Program-made: the position numbers and the translations under genes
Notes under the pieces: generated by a model
Databases searched by the model: none
What the model saw: the letters and a program-made list of their open reading frames with translations, nothing else
Told to the model about the DNA's origin: nothing
In this document: piece after piece, positions 52,601 through 64,000 of the stretch
Position numbering within the stretch: the stretch's first letter is position 1
How the letters are laid out: each line of letters opens with the position of its first letter
Assembly (NCBI GenBank): GCA_020055645.1
Contig: CM034548.1
Span: forward strand, 40,292,296-40,356,295
Length of the DNA: 64,000 nt
From: Tomocerus qinae
Taxonomy: Eukaryota > Arthropoda > Collembola > Entomobryomorpha > Tomoceridae
Direction: 5' to 3'

Positions 52601-54370
52601 TAGTAAACGATGCATTGATATCATTATCACACTAAAAGCCGTCGGATTATGTAAATGTATAGACGATATCAGATTGTTGCTTCTAAATTCTAATGATTTT
52701 CGACGGTCTTATTAGTAGTAATTATTGATTTGACAATTGTTAAGTCTTTGGACGATGAGCCAACATAACTGTGTATATTGTAGAAGTAATGTAATAAGTA
52801 GTAATTTGTACTATTCATTTGTAGATGTTGTAGTACTTTACTTGTACTGAGTTCAGCAATCGACATAATATATACTTATAAACTATATATAAATATATAA
52901 CATATATGCTGATATATGATAATATATGAATAAAAATGCTATATAAATAGTACCATTGAAAATCGCTTTGCATTCCTTTTATTGCTGCATCAAATCTTGT
53001 TTTTATTGTTTTCAGCTTACATACTAACATTTTTATGATTGGACCAGACTGTACTCTACTACAGACCAACTGTACTTATTAGCATATAAAACACTGCAGT
53101 CGCATATAAATACGAACTTATATTTCCCGTTAAAAACAGCTAACCTCGAGAATAGTTAAAATTTCAAGTAGATTTCCGATTTAATTTCATATGGCATCTT
53201 TAAATACCGGGGTAGAGTAATACGTATCAAATCGACTATTTTCTCTTGGGCGTTCAATACTAAAAATCTGTTAAGGATATTTATACCTTCCCTCATACAG
53301 AACACCATTGAAAAAGTTATTAGCATATCATTAAAAACGAATCTTCTTTTCAATAAAATATACAGTATGAAAGTAATTCGAAATCTTGTTAGAGAATATT
53401 TATCCGTCCATGCATTGAGAGTGGCTTTGCATTAGTTATACATGCAGAAAGGAGGGGTATTGTAATACACCGGGTCGATTGTAATAAAGGATATATTTTA
53501 ATTTTGTCCCATTTCAGGCAATTGGAGAAGAATGTCTGTATAATAAAACAAGATGAAAAGCTAACGATTCGAAAAGGCCATAAATAAGTATTAAAGTGAG
53601 TAAAGGGAGGGAATGGTATATAATAACTTGGATGATTGTGTGCATTAACTAAACAGAAGATACGTGAACTACTTATTCTGCGTACTAAATAGAAGTCTGG
53701 GTGGATACTAAAACATATCTGCAGGATATATGTAGCGTGTAATAATATCTAGGAAGCAGGTACTTGTTTTAGGATTATTAGGATTCCATTTCAAAGGTTA
53801 GCTTAAGTTACAATAGTCTGACTGGAGTGGCTTGTCTACTAGATGTTCAGGGAGTAGTAAGGCTCGTTTTGGGCTGTTGTAGTAGTAAAGTAAGTACAAC
53901 GGTTTATGGCAACAGATAAATCTGCAAATGGCTCCAATGTGTATTTGTGTGCAGTAATGATGTCGTAAGTACATTATCTGTATGTATAACAAAAGTAAGT
54001 CTATATAGTCTAGAAGGAAAGTAATAAGTACTAGCAGTGCATGGTCTATAGGATATGATAATATAGTTGTGCATGGGGATTGATGTGGAGTAATAATGTA
54101 GGGCATTGTCTATTGCTGTGTGGATACTGACGAAGTGGAAGAAAAGAGAAAGTGGAGAAAGCAGTCTCAAGCACCCACCACACAACAATGGAAAGGTACT
54201 TTACAATTTGCTACTTGACTGCTGACGATAAATCCATTACTATTAGGAGTACTACATTTAGCCCGGGGCACAGAGAGTCCATCTACTACTACTCACTTCA
54301 CATCCACTTCATCTCAAAGCGTCTATAGTCGAGTAAATTATACGAGTTCTAATAAGAAATGCATTGATTA
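49661..54370. other. Non-coding, nothing recognised
   Basis: AT-rich, including an extremely AT-rich TATA-type stretch near 52860-52950. Short open frames only. The 65-codon frame at 53156-53353 on the - strand has no identifiable domain. Confidence 0.5.
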
Positions 54371-54793
54371 CTAAGTGCTCCGTTTAAAACAGGAGCAGGA
54401 ACAGTTACAATCCACATTTGCGTCCGAGGCCTCGATTTCCGTGGAATTGGCTCCTTTCCTCCGCAGTCCAAGATTTGTCGGGAGAGTGTGGAGGTCGGGG
54501 GTGCCCCCGCCGTCCCGCCCCGCAGACCCACTTCTTACTCTTCCTTGGACCGTTGAAGAGGTTGAAGTCAACGTTGAGGTCGAAACCGATCGAGGCTCCT
54601 CTTGCTCCAGAAATTTCTCCAGCTCCTCGAGAGTTGCATCTGCACCTTCTGGAGCCGTCGTGGAAGTCGATAAATTTGGGCGACCCCTCTCTCCGCTTTC
54701 TAGCTCACTTTCCTTCAAGTTCATCCTTCCCGTCCTTTTGTTTTCCTTTTTAATGATAAATTTAGGATTTGAGAACAGTTGACTGACGCCCAC
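54371..54793 (-). CDS. Candidate GC-rich exon, protein unknown
   Basis: A G+C- and CpG-rich island, open in three overlapping frames on both strands, which is unusual in this AT-rich window. The - strand frame looks most protein-like. An internal Met begins MNLKESELESGERGRP, then an acidic helix LEELEKFLEQEEP, a long Ser/Thr stretch (SVSTSTLTSTSST), a Gly-rich part (GRDGGGTPD) and a Cys-rich end CNCSCSCFKRST before a stop. Composition is that of a disordered tail, possibly a last exon on the - strand. Just upstream, an out-of-frame run (QKQGEELEMLVCEM) also looks coding-like. I do not recognise either, and a chance GC island is possible. Confidence 0.3.
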   Translation of the reverse strand: MGVSQLFSNPKFIIKKENKRTGRMNLKESELESGERGRPNLSTSTTAPEGADATLEELEKFLEQEEPRSVSTSTLTSTSSTVQGRVRSGSAGRDGGGTPDLHTLPTNLGLRRKGANSTEIEASDANVDCNCSCSCFKRST

Positions 54794-56267
54794 TCATTTC
54801 ACAGACCAACATCTCTAGCTCCTCACCTTGCTTTTGTACTAATATCTCTCTTTCCCCTACGTCAATGTGTTAAATCATCATCATATAATAGCTAGCACTT
54901 CTCTAGTCTCCTCTCCTTGTTCCACTTAAAACCTCCTACCTTCCTCCAATTTACTTGATACTTTTACTTATTCCTAAAACTTTTACAAATTCTCCATCAC
55001 TGCACTTGCCTCAATTCATACTTTAGCTTCCTACTACTTTGTCTTTATGTCTTTTAAAAGTATTACGCTCCTCTCCCAAACTTTACACTCAATTATTTAT
55101 GCCATATGCATGATACGTGCAATAGTAGTCCCGACTAAATGGCTTTTGGTATTGCGTACAACCCTACATAACAGATACTACTATTTTATTAAATATAATA
55201 GAACTGTAGAACAATGTAATGCTAGTAGCTACTTCTAATGTTTGAGTTGTTAAATTAGATCGATGGGGATTTGCTAAAGCAACCCAGACCAACCAAAATG
55301 CATTTAACAATTACATGAGCATTAATCAAAAGTAATAAAAAATCCCTCTTTGGGATTACTAAAGTTTTTTTCCCAATTCTACTCCATTGAATACAATGTC
55401 TGAAGGAGCATCTGTTACCATAGACCTTAATTACTTACAAGCATTGCATGTTTTATTACTTCAAGAAAACTTTGAAGATCTCTTCAAATTCCATTCTTTC
55501 ACATTATTCGCTGGATTTAAAATCGCACTTTGAAAGAAAAGCACTTTATTACACTGCGTAATGTTGCTTCACATTACAAAAGTGATTTCAGAACCAGGGG
55601 AACATTGCAACACACCACTTGAGTGCACTCTAAACTAAACTACCTGACTTGGCTTAACATAGTTCCTCACTCAGTTATGGTTTCTCAAGAGAATCAATGT
55701 TAATCTAGTAGCTTTTGCTAAATGCTATGCTACAGGAGCTAAAATTGTCAAAGATAAAGTTCAAGGCCAATTGTATACTTTGCTGTTGTTATCAATTTTT
55801 TCAATTCAGGTACTCAATTATATAATTTTTTGCTTTTTTCTTACTTATGGCTTATATACTATTGTGTTATATTATAGCCAAATTGTTATTAAAAATATGG
55901 TTAAGTAAGGGAGCTATACAAAAGAAAAATACTTTTTGGCAATTTAAGCTCAATTTCGACAAAAACGCTTAAAGTTTTCTATAATAGATGTCTTTAAATG
56001 AATTGCCAGTCTCTCTCTCCCGAAAATGAGTTCTGAGTAGGGTACTGTGTACAGTCACTCATAGTTTTAACCAATTCAATTTAAAAGTGAGATGTACACA
56101 ACTATATAAGTATTTAGTTTAAAGTTAGTACTTTTCCCCGAATGAGCATCTGTATAGAATTGACTATGGAATATTATATTAAGTTCTCGACTGAAAAGAG
56201 ATTGTTTTCAAAAATATTCTAAGAATTTTTAATTAAGCAATACGTAGAGAAGCATTAATTTGATTAC
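54794..56267. other. Non-coding or intronic, nothing recognised
   Basis: No gene found. If the exon-like blocks at 54.4 and 56.3 kb belong to one - strand gene, this would be the intron between them, but no link is shown. Confidence 0.4.
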
Positions 56268-56489
56268 CTCGCTGTCATCCTCCTCACTATCTCTCGAAAA
56301 AGATCTCCTCTGTCGACAAGGATTTAATCTTCGGGGACTTTGTAGTTGGCTTATATTAGCTGCAACGCCCATTATAATCTTGTCAATTAGTATGTAATCA
56401 TTTTGTTCCGGTGTCTCTGCTTCTACAATAACCTGAATATCCAAAAACAAAATAATCATGAACACCGACGCCCAGCTTGTTTGAGACAT
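56268..56489 (-). CDS. Candidate first or internal exon, possible secreted or membrane protein
   Basis: Reads MSQTSWASVFMIILFLDIQV followed by IVEAETPEQNDYILIDKIIM and a basic/acidic end (RRLNPCRQRRSFSRDSEEDDSE), 74 codons. It ends in phase 0 at a possible donor (GAG|GTAATC, at 56267). The N-terminus looks like a signal peptide or signal anchor. Alternatively the segment encoding the hydrophobic part is intron, because an acceptor-like ttttggatattcag lies inside it, and the exon would begin at VIVEAE. Not recognised. A real exon is somewhat more likely than chance because composition changes from hydrophobic to charged as in secreted proteins, but no further exons were found. Confidence 0.3.
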
Positions 56490-57078
56490 GCTCCAGAATT
56501 AACAGAAACATCCACGTTAGAAGGAGCAGAACAGAAGAGCAAGTAGCAGCAACATAACACAGGGCTAAAAGGGATGATTTTGTATTTTAACAGGGTAATT
56601 CTAGAGTAGGAAACATTTCTGGACGACTTGCTGCGTTGTACTCCTTTTCTAAAACGACATTTGGAAATTGTGAATGTTCAAAGTTGGAAATAATGACTAA
56701 GTGCATCTGCATGCTATCATTTGTGCGAGTAAGTTATTCTTTATGGCGTTATACTAGATGACAATTCCTTAGGCTCTCTGACAAACACAAAGAAAACTGT
56801 GGTATTGCCGAAGATTGATATTCGCTGAGGCTGACAAAAAGGGCCGCCCATATCATAGAGATCAAAAAGAAGGAAGAGAGAGTAAACGAGTGACGCTGAA
56901 GTCATGGAATTGCCTGGATATGGCTCTAACCTCTTCCTCCACTCATGGACTCGGATTCATGAATAAACTATTGCAAAACGAAAATATAACAGCAGAGAAG
57001 TTTATCTTGAACTTAAAATCACGTGACCCTTGACCTCTGACCAGTAGTGGTCTATTTAGAAATGGCACATAACTAGTT
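56490..57078. other. Non-coding, nothing recognised
   Basis: One 72-codon frame (56815-57033, + strand) is lysine/arginine-rich with no motif and was left uncalled. Confidence 0.45.
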
Positions 57079-57187
57079 AGCTTTCGAACGAGCTATTACA
57101 CAGCTTTATACGACCAATAGAAACTAAGTTGCATCAATTTTCATTTGTTTTCAGTTTTTCACCCTCTTCCCCTGTTTGGTGATGGCT
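57079..57187. repeat. Diverged repeat pair, unit 1
   Basis: Begins GCTTTCGAACGAGC (57080) and contains CTAAGTTGCATC, then TTTTTCACCCTCTTCCCC, then TTTGGTGATGG. The same order of motifs returns in unit 2. Unit identity is limited, so this is an old dispersed or tandem repeat, possibly of SINE type. Confidence 0.55.
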
Positions 57188-57220
57188 ATAATCTATTTAA
57201 TATTCGTTCTGGTCCTTTTT

Positions 57221-57337
57221 GCTTTCGAATAAGCACGATTATATTGCACGATTGTTGTGCGGTGAAAATATCTAAAGTTACATCCAGTTTTAGTTATTTT
57301 TAATTTTTGAACCCTTTCCCCGGTTAGGGGTGAGACA
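57221..57337. repeat. Diverged repeat pair, unit 2
   Basis: Begins GCTTTCGAATAAGC and contains CTAAAGTTACATC, then TTTTTGAACCCTTTCCCC, then GGTTAGGGGTGAG, parallel to unit 1 with a period of about 140 bases. No RNA polymerase III boxes were identified. Confidence 0.55.
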
Positions 57338-58951
57338 GACTTTGCTCACTTAATAACTCGGTCTTCCAGTTTACCTTAACGTTGTACCCTGTAAATTTGA
57401 ACTGTCTAGCACAAATTCTATCTTTATCGTGTACAGAGATCTCCGAACGGACGGACAGAATGAGTATTCCTGTACAGAAAAGATAAACTTCTTTAAATAA
57501 TGAGTACGAGAGGGAAGGCTCTTTTGATATTGATGTCGATGTTTCTCTTTCACCACAACACAGAGCACAGGTAAATATATAATTACACACGACATGCATA
57601 TACATCTAAAATGTATGTATAATCCAGGCCATTAGCTATTCGATCATTTTATAGTCAGCCAAGTTCTTTACATCCCAGCAGTCTGTCAGCATAGTCATTT
57701 GAATATTTTACCTGAAATTCATATACTATGTATACGAAAGGAAGTCTAAAATCTTCATGCGAATTGCAGTGTAATATTTAATGCAATATTTTACTTCCGC
57801 TTTTTCTTATTCTTCAGGGGACAGTGTTTTACAAGCCATTGGCTATTTGCAGGCTAAATTGGTTGGCTAAAATTGTCTATAGGATGGTCCAAAGTCCAAA
57901 TAATTGATACCCAGGGCTAAAATAAATCCAGGATAAATTTGAATATTGGCCAATTTGGCCTCTAGACACTTTAACAAGCTATAACGTCTACTGGTATTGT
58001 AGCCTAGCTAAAATATAAAATCCTGCTGAAATAAAACTCCATCAGCGAGTTATTGTGCATTCGAATCTGTAACCTTTTGCCATTGCATATTGCATTGCCC
58101 TAGACTAAAGGGATTGAAAGCAGCGGACATTGGTTGGATGTTATTGGATTACTCGTCTCCTACTATTTACTGTAGTAACAGCATTTTTGTTTTACTATTC
58201 TAGATACATTATAATAACGGATTTATCGGTTTTTTCAGATCTGGGCGTTCTCGTTATATAATAATTCAATAATTATACGATGCATTTAATAGAACGATTT
58301 TGGCATTATAAATTATCCGTAAAGCAAAATTTAGATTTTGAAGGACGAATGGCCACACATGCTAGTCATTTATTTATTTGTTCTGAATGGATGGCTCAAT
58401 TATAATTTTGACGACCTACATTTTTTGGTTATCGCTCTTTTGCTTTTGGTTTCGTTATTATAACATAACCCTGCACGATTGAAAGAACAAAGAAGGAATG
58501 AAGGAGGGACTCATGCACGTTGTGTTTTCCTATTAATTATTAATGGATGCTCCACTCCGCTCTACTCCAGTTACATAGTTCACTTCGGAATACATTATGT
58601 ATTGAAAAAAGGAGAGAGACTTTCACCTCCACGGCATCATGTAATATCTGCCATCTGTAGTAAATCCTGTACGGGACCTTTACACGATATTCCTGGTGTT
58701 TCATTATCAATCTGCATATCATACATTAGACTATGCTCACTTAAAACGTCTCTACTACTCACATAATCGTATTTTAAGCCAAGGAAAGTTAAGATTTTGA
58801 GAAAATAGATTACGTAATAGGCAGATATAGAAGAGAAGGGGTGTGGAATAAGGAACTACGGTAGTACTTCATATGGGAACTACTACTATACAACATTATG
58901 CACTATATGAGTTATAATTTGACTGGCTACAAGGGTGAACCGTTTATGCAG
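57338..58951. other. Non-coding, nothing recognised
   Basis: Short unrecognised open frames only; no repeats of note. Confidence 0.45.
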
Positions 58952-59069
58952 GAGGCAGTGCATATGATAAGTAGAGCAGAGCCGACAGACCATGAACAGA
59001 ACATGAAGAGAACACAAGAGGGCCAAGTTTTCAATAAATTCCTTTCCTTGATGCTTTGCGACGAATTTT
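58952..59069 (+). other. Exon-like block, gene unknown
   Basis: Flanked by an acceptor-like cgtttatgcag and a donor GTGAGT (59070). It is open in one frame for 39 codons, reading EAVHMISRAEP and then TQEGQVFNKFLSLMLCDEF, phase 0 in and phase 1 out. Composition looks protein-like but I recognise no family. It could equally be a chance frame. Confidence 0.2.
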
Positions 59070-62000
59070 GTGAGTACAAGGATTGCCATTGAAGCACTTA
59101 AGCTCGCTTTCCATTGTCTATATGCATGTATACCTATGCATGATAATGGGGTAGGTACACCCACACAATGGGAAAACAGTCCTCATGCATACTTGACATC
59201 GCAGATTACAGAGAAAGGACAAAGCAGAGAAATTGGTGCTTGTACAAGGCAGCCGTCTTTCTTTCATCTTTCACTCAACCCAAATCTGGCATTGCGACTG
59301 GAACCACCACCAATTCTACTCAGCTATGTCCTATGTTAATATTTAGCTGAGACCACAGAAATTCTTCGCACTTGTGTCGACCTATATGCCAATAATGAAA
59401 TAATAATATTCGAAAATGTTTAATTGCCCTTCTACATAATATATATCTGTGGGTTTGTGTCTAGAATATAGCCTTAACTGATGGCAATAGCGTTATATTT
59501 AATAGTATTAATTGAATTAGCATTATGAGAATAATTGGAGTACTTGGATTTCATCAAAACTGTTGTAGTACCCTAGAAATAAATAAATTTAGCTAGTTCT
59601 GATGGTTTGCGTCATGATGAAACAGAGAAAATGCACTAATCCTCCACAGAGTGAATATTGATACTGGCAAATAGAGCTAGTTTATATTTGTTTGCTTTAC
59701 TTATCGGACGAAGCTTAACTTTGATAGGAGAATCATATTATTTCCAGAGTCGCTGGAAGGTGGAAGGTGGATAAGGTTGCATTATAATATAGTAGGGTAA
59801 AATAAAGGGGATAAAAGTAACAACAGGAGTTGGTACAATACGTAACACGCTGTCAAATAAGTTATGTGAGCTGAAAGGAGGATGTAAAGGAGTGGTGGAG
59901 AAAGTAAGGAGAAAGTAAGTAAAAGTGGTGAAAGGAAGAAGGTCGGTAGTAGTAAGTGTAGTGTATTATATCTCAGGGAGTTGTAGCCGTGGAGGTACTA
60001 TTCAATAATCCTGATGGCAGCCCAATTCTTCTCACAGAAGCTTTTAGAAAAGCAGACGATGGCAGACAAACAGATTATCGAACCAAGAAAGCAATGTAAC
60101 CTTCATAATGCTCTTCGCTTTGTACTTCTAACCAATGTTGAAAATGTACTTGGCGATGTGCAGAGAGAGTGTGGTGGACTATGTAATAATGCAGTAGATA
60201 TCTGGAGAAGTTTCTCTGTAGCTCGGTCGCTTAAAACGGATGAGTTTTTGCTCTATCCTATGTAAATCCCTACCAAACTAACCACCACTCCTTCAGCCAA
60301 CTCTCTGATATGCAAATACTTATCATCTTCACTGCTCAGTCGAACAGTAAATTAATATTTACACAGACATCCCAACTCATTCAATATTAGGTTCCTACAT
60401 TTCAACCAAAATGGCACAATAATGTAAAATATAGGCTTCAGTCACCTCTGGAATTGTGCTCTGCCATTGCCGATATATTATTTGCGGGTAGATCAATCTA
60501 GCATTCAACTGGTTGGTCTCTCATACCGACTTTTTTACTTCCAATCGTACATCATGCAATATTTGCCGTACCTACGGACATCCACTTATACCAATGGATT
60601 TTCTCTTCCATGTAATGTCTAACAAATCAAAGCAACATAAATGGATTTGCTTCATCCAGTCATTTATGAACATAATTCGCTAATCGAATATCAAGTTATC
60701 TTGACAACAGCACTAATGGACAATATTATCATATTAGCAGCTAGTTGAGTTACGTAAGTTAAACTACTGGATATCGATTATAATCGTGTAGACTAGCCAT
60801 CGAAATTTCAATTCCTCCATTGATTTGATTTTATAATTTACACCAGAATGCTGCAATTATTATTTACATTATTGGATGAGATTGATGGGAATTACAAAAT
60901 GAGGCGTAACTGATATGTTAATTTGATCTAGATAATACAATTGTTCTTGAAACCCTTCACAATACTGTCCGCTGAAAAGAAACTTCATTTTGGGCATTCA
61001 TTTCTTCTCAGAACTTTACGAAGAAGGATGTATTCCAAAATGTGAGTGAAGTCCACTTTTAATTACCCTTCGGCATTATGCCGACTTTCTATTGGTCGTC
61101 TGCTAACTACCTAACTTCACTTAGGATTCTGTCAGCCGCATCCGTTTACTAAGAGATATCGGCTTAATAATACTTTTAGGTACAGGTACTAGTCAAATAC
61201 TAGAACTGGTAATGGAAGGGTAAACAACTATGCCGCATATCAAAATAGATGGGGATCTAGTTTTATTTAAACATTTTTGTTGCAGTTGAAGTTCACTTAG
61301 AAATTTATTTCCCTGTCAGTGAAATACAATCATCTCCTCCAACGAATTTTGGATACTTAATATTGAAGTAGATAATAGCAACTAACTTTACCTTCTGTTG
61401 AAAACACAGTAAAAAATATAAGTAATATCAGATTACTCTCAGTTTCGGTTTCATAAGCATGAAAGTTGTTCATTTAAGTTCATATAATATAATACACTGG
61501 AGAAAAAGGTGAACCAAGATGCCCCAGCAACAAGCATCATCAGCAAGCAATATGCTATGTAAATACAATGTGGAGTTCAGTTTTATGATTTATTTCTCCT
61601 GTATGTAGTGAGTAGTGAGTCGAGTGGTGATCTAGTGATCTTGGTTGTAGTGCAAGTGTAGTAGGCACTCACTACAAAGTACAGACAGTAGTCATCTTGT
61701 AATGTCAGTTGCTTAACAATCTCTAAAGCACGTCAACCATAGCAAAAGTCCCATTTTTTTGGTTTCTTTGCTATCTCGCATTTCAAATACATATTATATT
61801 ATTGCATTGCCCTGACTAAAGGTGTCTTTATTAGTGAAACGCCCCGAATTTTAGCAAAACATTCTTTTTTGTAGTTGCATTTATTGATTACAGTATTGAA
61901 GTTACACATTAAATACCATTCAGAAAATAAATATGCAGAAAAAATAGTTGAGGAATTTTGCATCGATAAAATGTACAAAATAATTTGTGGACAGAAGCCC

Positions 62001-62559
62001 GATATAAAATTTTTTTAAATGGCCAAGGGCAGAAATGAGAATTGAGAATCCTTTTTGATTTTTGATAAGGAAAACTCTAATGTGCTTAGGTAATGCCATT
62101 TTTATATATGATATCATCCTATATGGTAGGTAATGCCATCCTTCGAATCTGAACTAGATAGGAGTGTCTCAACATATTTAATTTAGTCTTGTCCCTAACA
62201 AAAGTATGCAGGAATTCCCTTCAAAATATTTATCATTGCTACAATGCAATATCACAAACATTTCATTATTTGGTCTGGATTGGTTGGCACAAATTAATTT
62301 GATTTGATAAGACAAAAGTCACAAATTATTATTTGATTTTTTCGTACTTAATTGTGATATTCGGTACGTAATTAACACATGGAATGTTGTCCATAATTAA
62401 ATGTCATTCTATCCTAGTCGCTTTTTAGCCTCCTTCTGATGTCTCAAATCGTGATTTAATCACATCAAGTATTTTTATACGTCGAATTAATTTTAAAACA
62501 TTTTTCAAATAGAAGAAAGCTAAACTTCAATAACTTATGTAGGGTTCGAGTAGTGAAGG
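59070..62559. other. Non-coding, nothing recognised
   Basis: Contains one 83-codon frame on the + strand (60014-60265) preceded by an acceptor-like cttctcacag, without recognisable domains. A 10-bp inverted repeat at 61604/61667 is short enough to be chance. Confidence 0.4.
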
Positions 62560-62780
62560 AAGCAAACAAGATGAAATATAGAAAGCACAAAGATGTTTTC
62601 TAAAATTCTCATGCACGTAGATCTGATCCAACGAAAGGTAAATCTAGTCTCTTCTGACATTAACTATCCATACGTCAAGGATGCCATCTGATGCAGGTGC
62701 CAAGTACCATATTATACTGACAATCTGCAATTTCTTACATCAATCCACATCAATCCATGTTATAAGTATGTAGTCTAATC
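62560..62780 (+). mobile_element. Possible decayed LINE fragment
   Basis: Conceptual translation across stops gives KAQRCFLKF near the start, resembling the EKVQxxFLKR block after the reverse transcriptase (EKVQSLFLKR in the LINE at 48.7 kb). About 40 residues later it gives AKYHI, resembling the following conserved region of related LINEs. The evidence is two short blocks only, and no ends are visible. Confidence 0.3.
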
Positions 62781-63509
62781 AAAGCTACCTAAAAATTGTA
62801 TCATCTAAATTCTGTTTCATCCTTTACATTCACTTCTGAACAAAAACGTACAGCAAAGAAAAATACAAAAGGCTTTCAACAAAAACTAGTCATTAAGATC
62901 TATAATTTTAACTCACCTACAAAAAATCACGATTTATATCCATTCCTGCCTTGAAGTCTATGTACAAATAAGAAACGACCAAATAATTTCAACAGACAAT
63001 ACTTAGTCTCATGATTAATAGACAGTATGTCAATACTGTTTCAATGTGTATACAATATGAATAGTTGATCTAAGAACAATATCACGGCTATCTTATTACC
63101 TACATATACATTTATGACTCCCGTAAGCTAAGCATTAGGACAAGGCATTCATATAATTATACTTAAGAAAGATAGAGGTGCCCATGCGAAAAAGTTTCTG
63201 CCAACTCCGTGATAAATCCCATTTGTCAATATTAATAAGATAAAAATAGAAGCATTTTTATTTGTCCTAGATAAATTGAAGCAAAGTTCGTAGAAAGAAA
63301 GTAAATCCTCTCTCATTAATTAAAGGAAAGACACCATAGTATGTTATTTCGCTAATCAATTTATTTTTAGATCTACCAAGAAAAGCTGTATAGAATGTAC
63401 AGATGGAAAGGATGTCATTGGAAGGGAAGTCCAAAAAAAATAATTAGTAAATCCTAAGAACCCAATGATAAATTAGTGACAGGAAAGAAAAGAGTAGCAA
63501 GGGACTCAC
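62781..63509. other. Non-coding; probably intron of the gene at 63.5 kb
   Basis: It follows the donor of the - strand exon that ends at 63510. No second exon was recognised in it, so the intron is either longer than this segment or the next exon is short. Confidence 0.4.
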
Positions 63510-63947
63510 CGATGACCCATCAACTTTGAAAATAGCGTCACACCAAGATTTCCCATCAGAATAGAACGAGCCGAGGTCATGATTATTTCCATCTTTGACG
63601 ACAAGAGTTACGCTGGAATCCGAGAGGAATTTGATCCAACCTTGCATGAACAAGGCATGAGTTAACCTGTATGAAACCTGAAACACATTCCTTCTTCCAG
63701 AAATATGTTTCGTGAACCAGATCCCTGGACTCGATTCCGTTGGCTTTTCTCTGGCAGATGTTAGCCGTAAATGATTTGGAGTCAAGGCTGGAAAAAATCC
63801 TTCAATATCTTCTACTTTCGGAGTATAGAAATAATGCCCACTAAATACCCACAACTTCGCGTCGCCCACGGTATCCAATTTCAGTTCGTAACCGACGGAA
63901 AAACATACCAATAACAAAGTTACGGCGATTGTTGCTAAATATTTCAT
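63510..63947 (-). CDS. Secreted protein of unknown family, first coding exon
   Basis: Starts MKYLATIAVTLLLVCFSVGY, a textbook signal peptide with likely cleavage after about residue 19. The mature part begins ELKLDTVGDAKLWVFSGHYF. It then has alternating hydrophobic/polar segments (FQVSYRLTHALFMQGW, SSVTLVVKDG) and a single mature cysteine in SWCDAIFKVDGSS, consistent with a beta-sandwich extracellular domain. The exon is 146 codons and ends in phase 0 at consensus donor GTGAGT (63509-63504). Reading on past it meets a stop soon. The ATG is chosen over the upstream frame because an acceptor (ttgtttgcag) ends at 63977, so the exon starts at 63976 with a 29-base leader. I do not recognise the family; the beta-rich fold is inference. 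Confidence 0.75.
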
Positions 63948-64000
63948 CTTTGCCGTTTGCCCTAATTCAGTTAAACCTGCAAACAATATTTTTTGAAAAC

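Noticed and set aside
53156-53353. 65-codon - strand frame with a hydrophobic start, considered as a chemoreceptor fragment
   Set aside because: No family-defining motif is present and there are no neighbouring exons.
61604-61676. 10-bp inverted repeat TGTAGTGAGT / ACTCACTACA
   Set aside because: It is short, 53 bases apart and within AGT/GTAG-rich sequence where such matches are frequent.

Overview
The window looks like nuclear DNA of an invertebrate animal, most likely an arthropod. It is AT-rich with long non-coding stretches. It has a spliced gene with GT-AG introns plus one GC-AG intron, simple-sequence repeats and a non-LTR (LINE) retrotransposon. I see no operons, ribosome binding sites, CRISPR arrays or rRNA/tRNA genes. 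The arthropod assignment rests on the Rap1 C-terminal half, which resembles insect Rap1 in length and spacing. No species can be named from the sequence alone.

Layout. (1) Positions 1-34,000 are essentially gene-free. They hold a 135-bp tandem duplication (979-1249), microsatellites, one short exon-like block (25830-25942) and a decayed LINE fragment (about 27940-28215). (2) Positions 34,240-40,900 carry the Rap1 small GTPase gene on the + strand. There is a possible CCAAT-box promoter and leader exon at 34.4-34.6 kb, a probable 5'UTR acceptor at 37181, and four coding exons (37370-37552, 38630-38758, 39347-39499, 40177-40266) encoding a complete 184-residue protein ending in CRLL. A 3' flank holds a perfect 16-bp hairpin. 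(3) Positions 45,045-49,660 hold one LINE insertion bracketed by a perfect 13-bp target-site duplication. Its ORF1 end is inverted relative to ORF2 and the 3' tail, the architecture left by twin priming. It is disabled by a stop in ORF1, a one-base frameshift in ORF2 and loss of an endonuclease active-site residue. (4) Positions 54.3-60 kb hold several isolated exon-like segments whose genes cannot be assembled here, and a diverged tandem repeat pair. (5) At the right edge the - strand carries the first coding exon of a secreted protein (63947-63510) whose remaining exons would lie further left and were not identified.

Only Rap1 and the LINE are assigned with confidence. Rap1 is a housekeeping Ras-family switch and I see no functional link between it and the other features. 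I found no evidence of an undescribed multi-gene system. The most informative observations are the inverted LINE with its matching target-site duplication, the GC-AG intron and the 3' hairpin of Rap1, and the unrecognised secreted protein exon.
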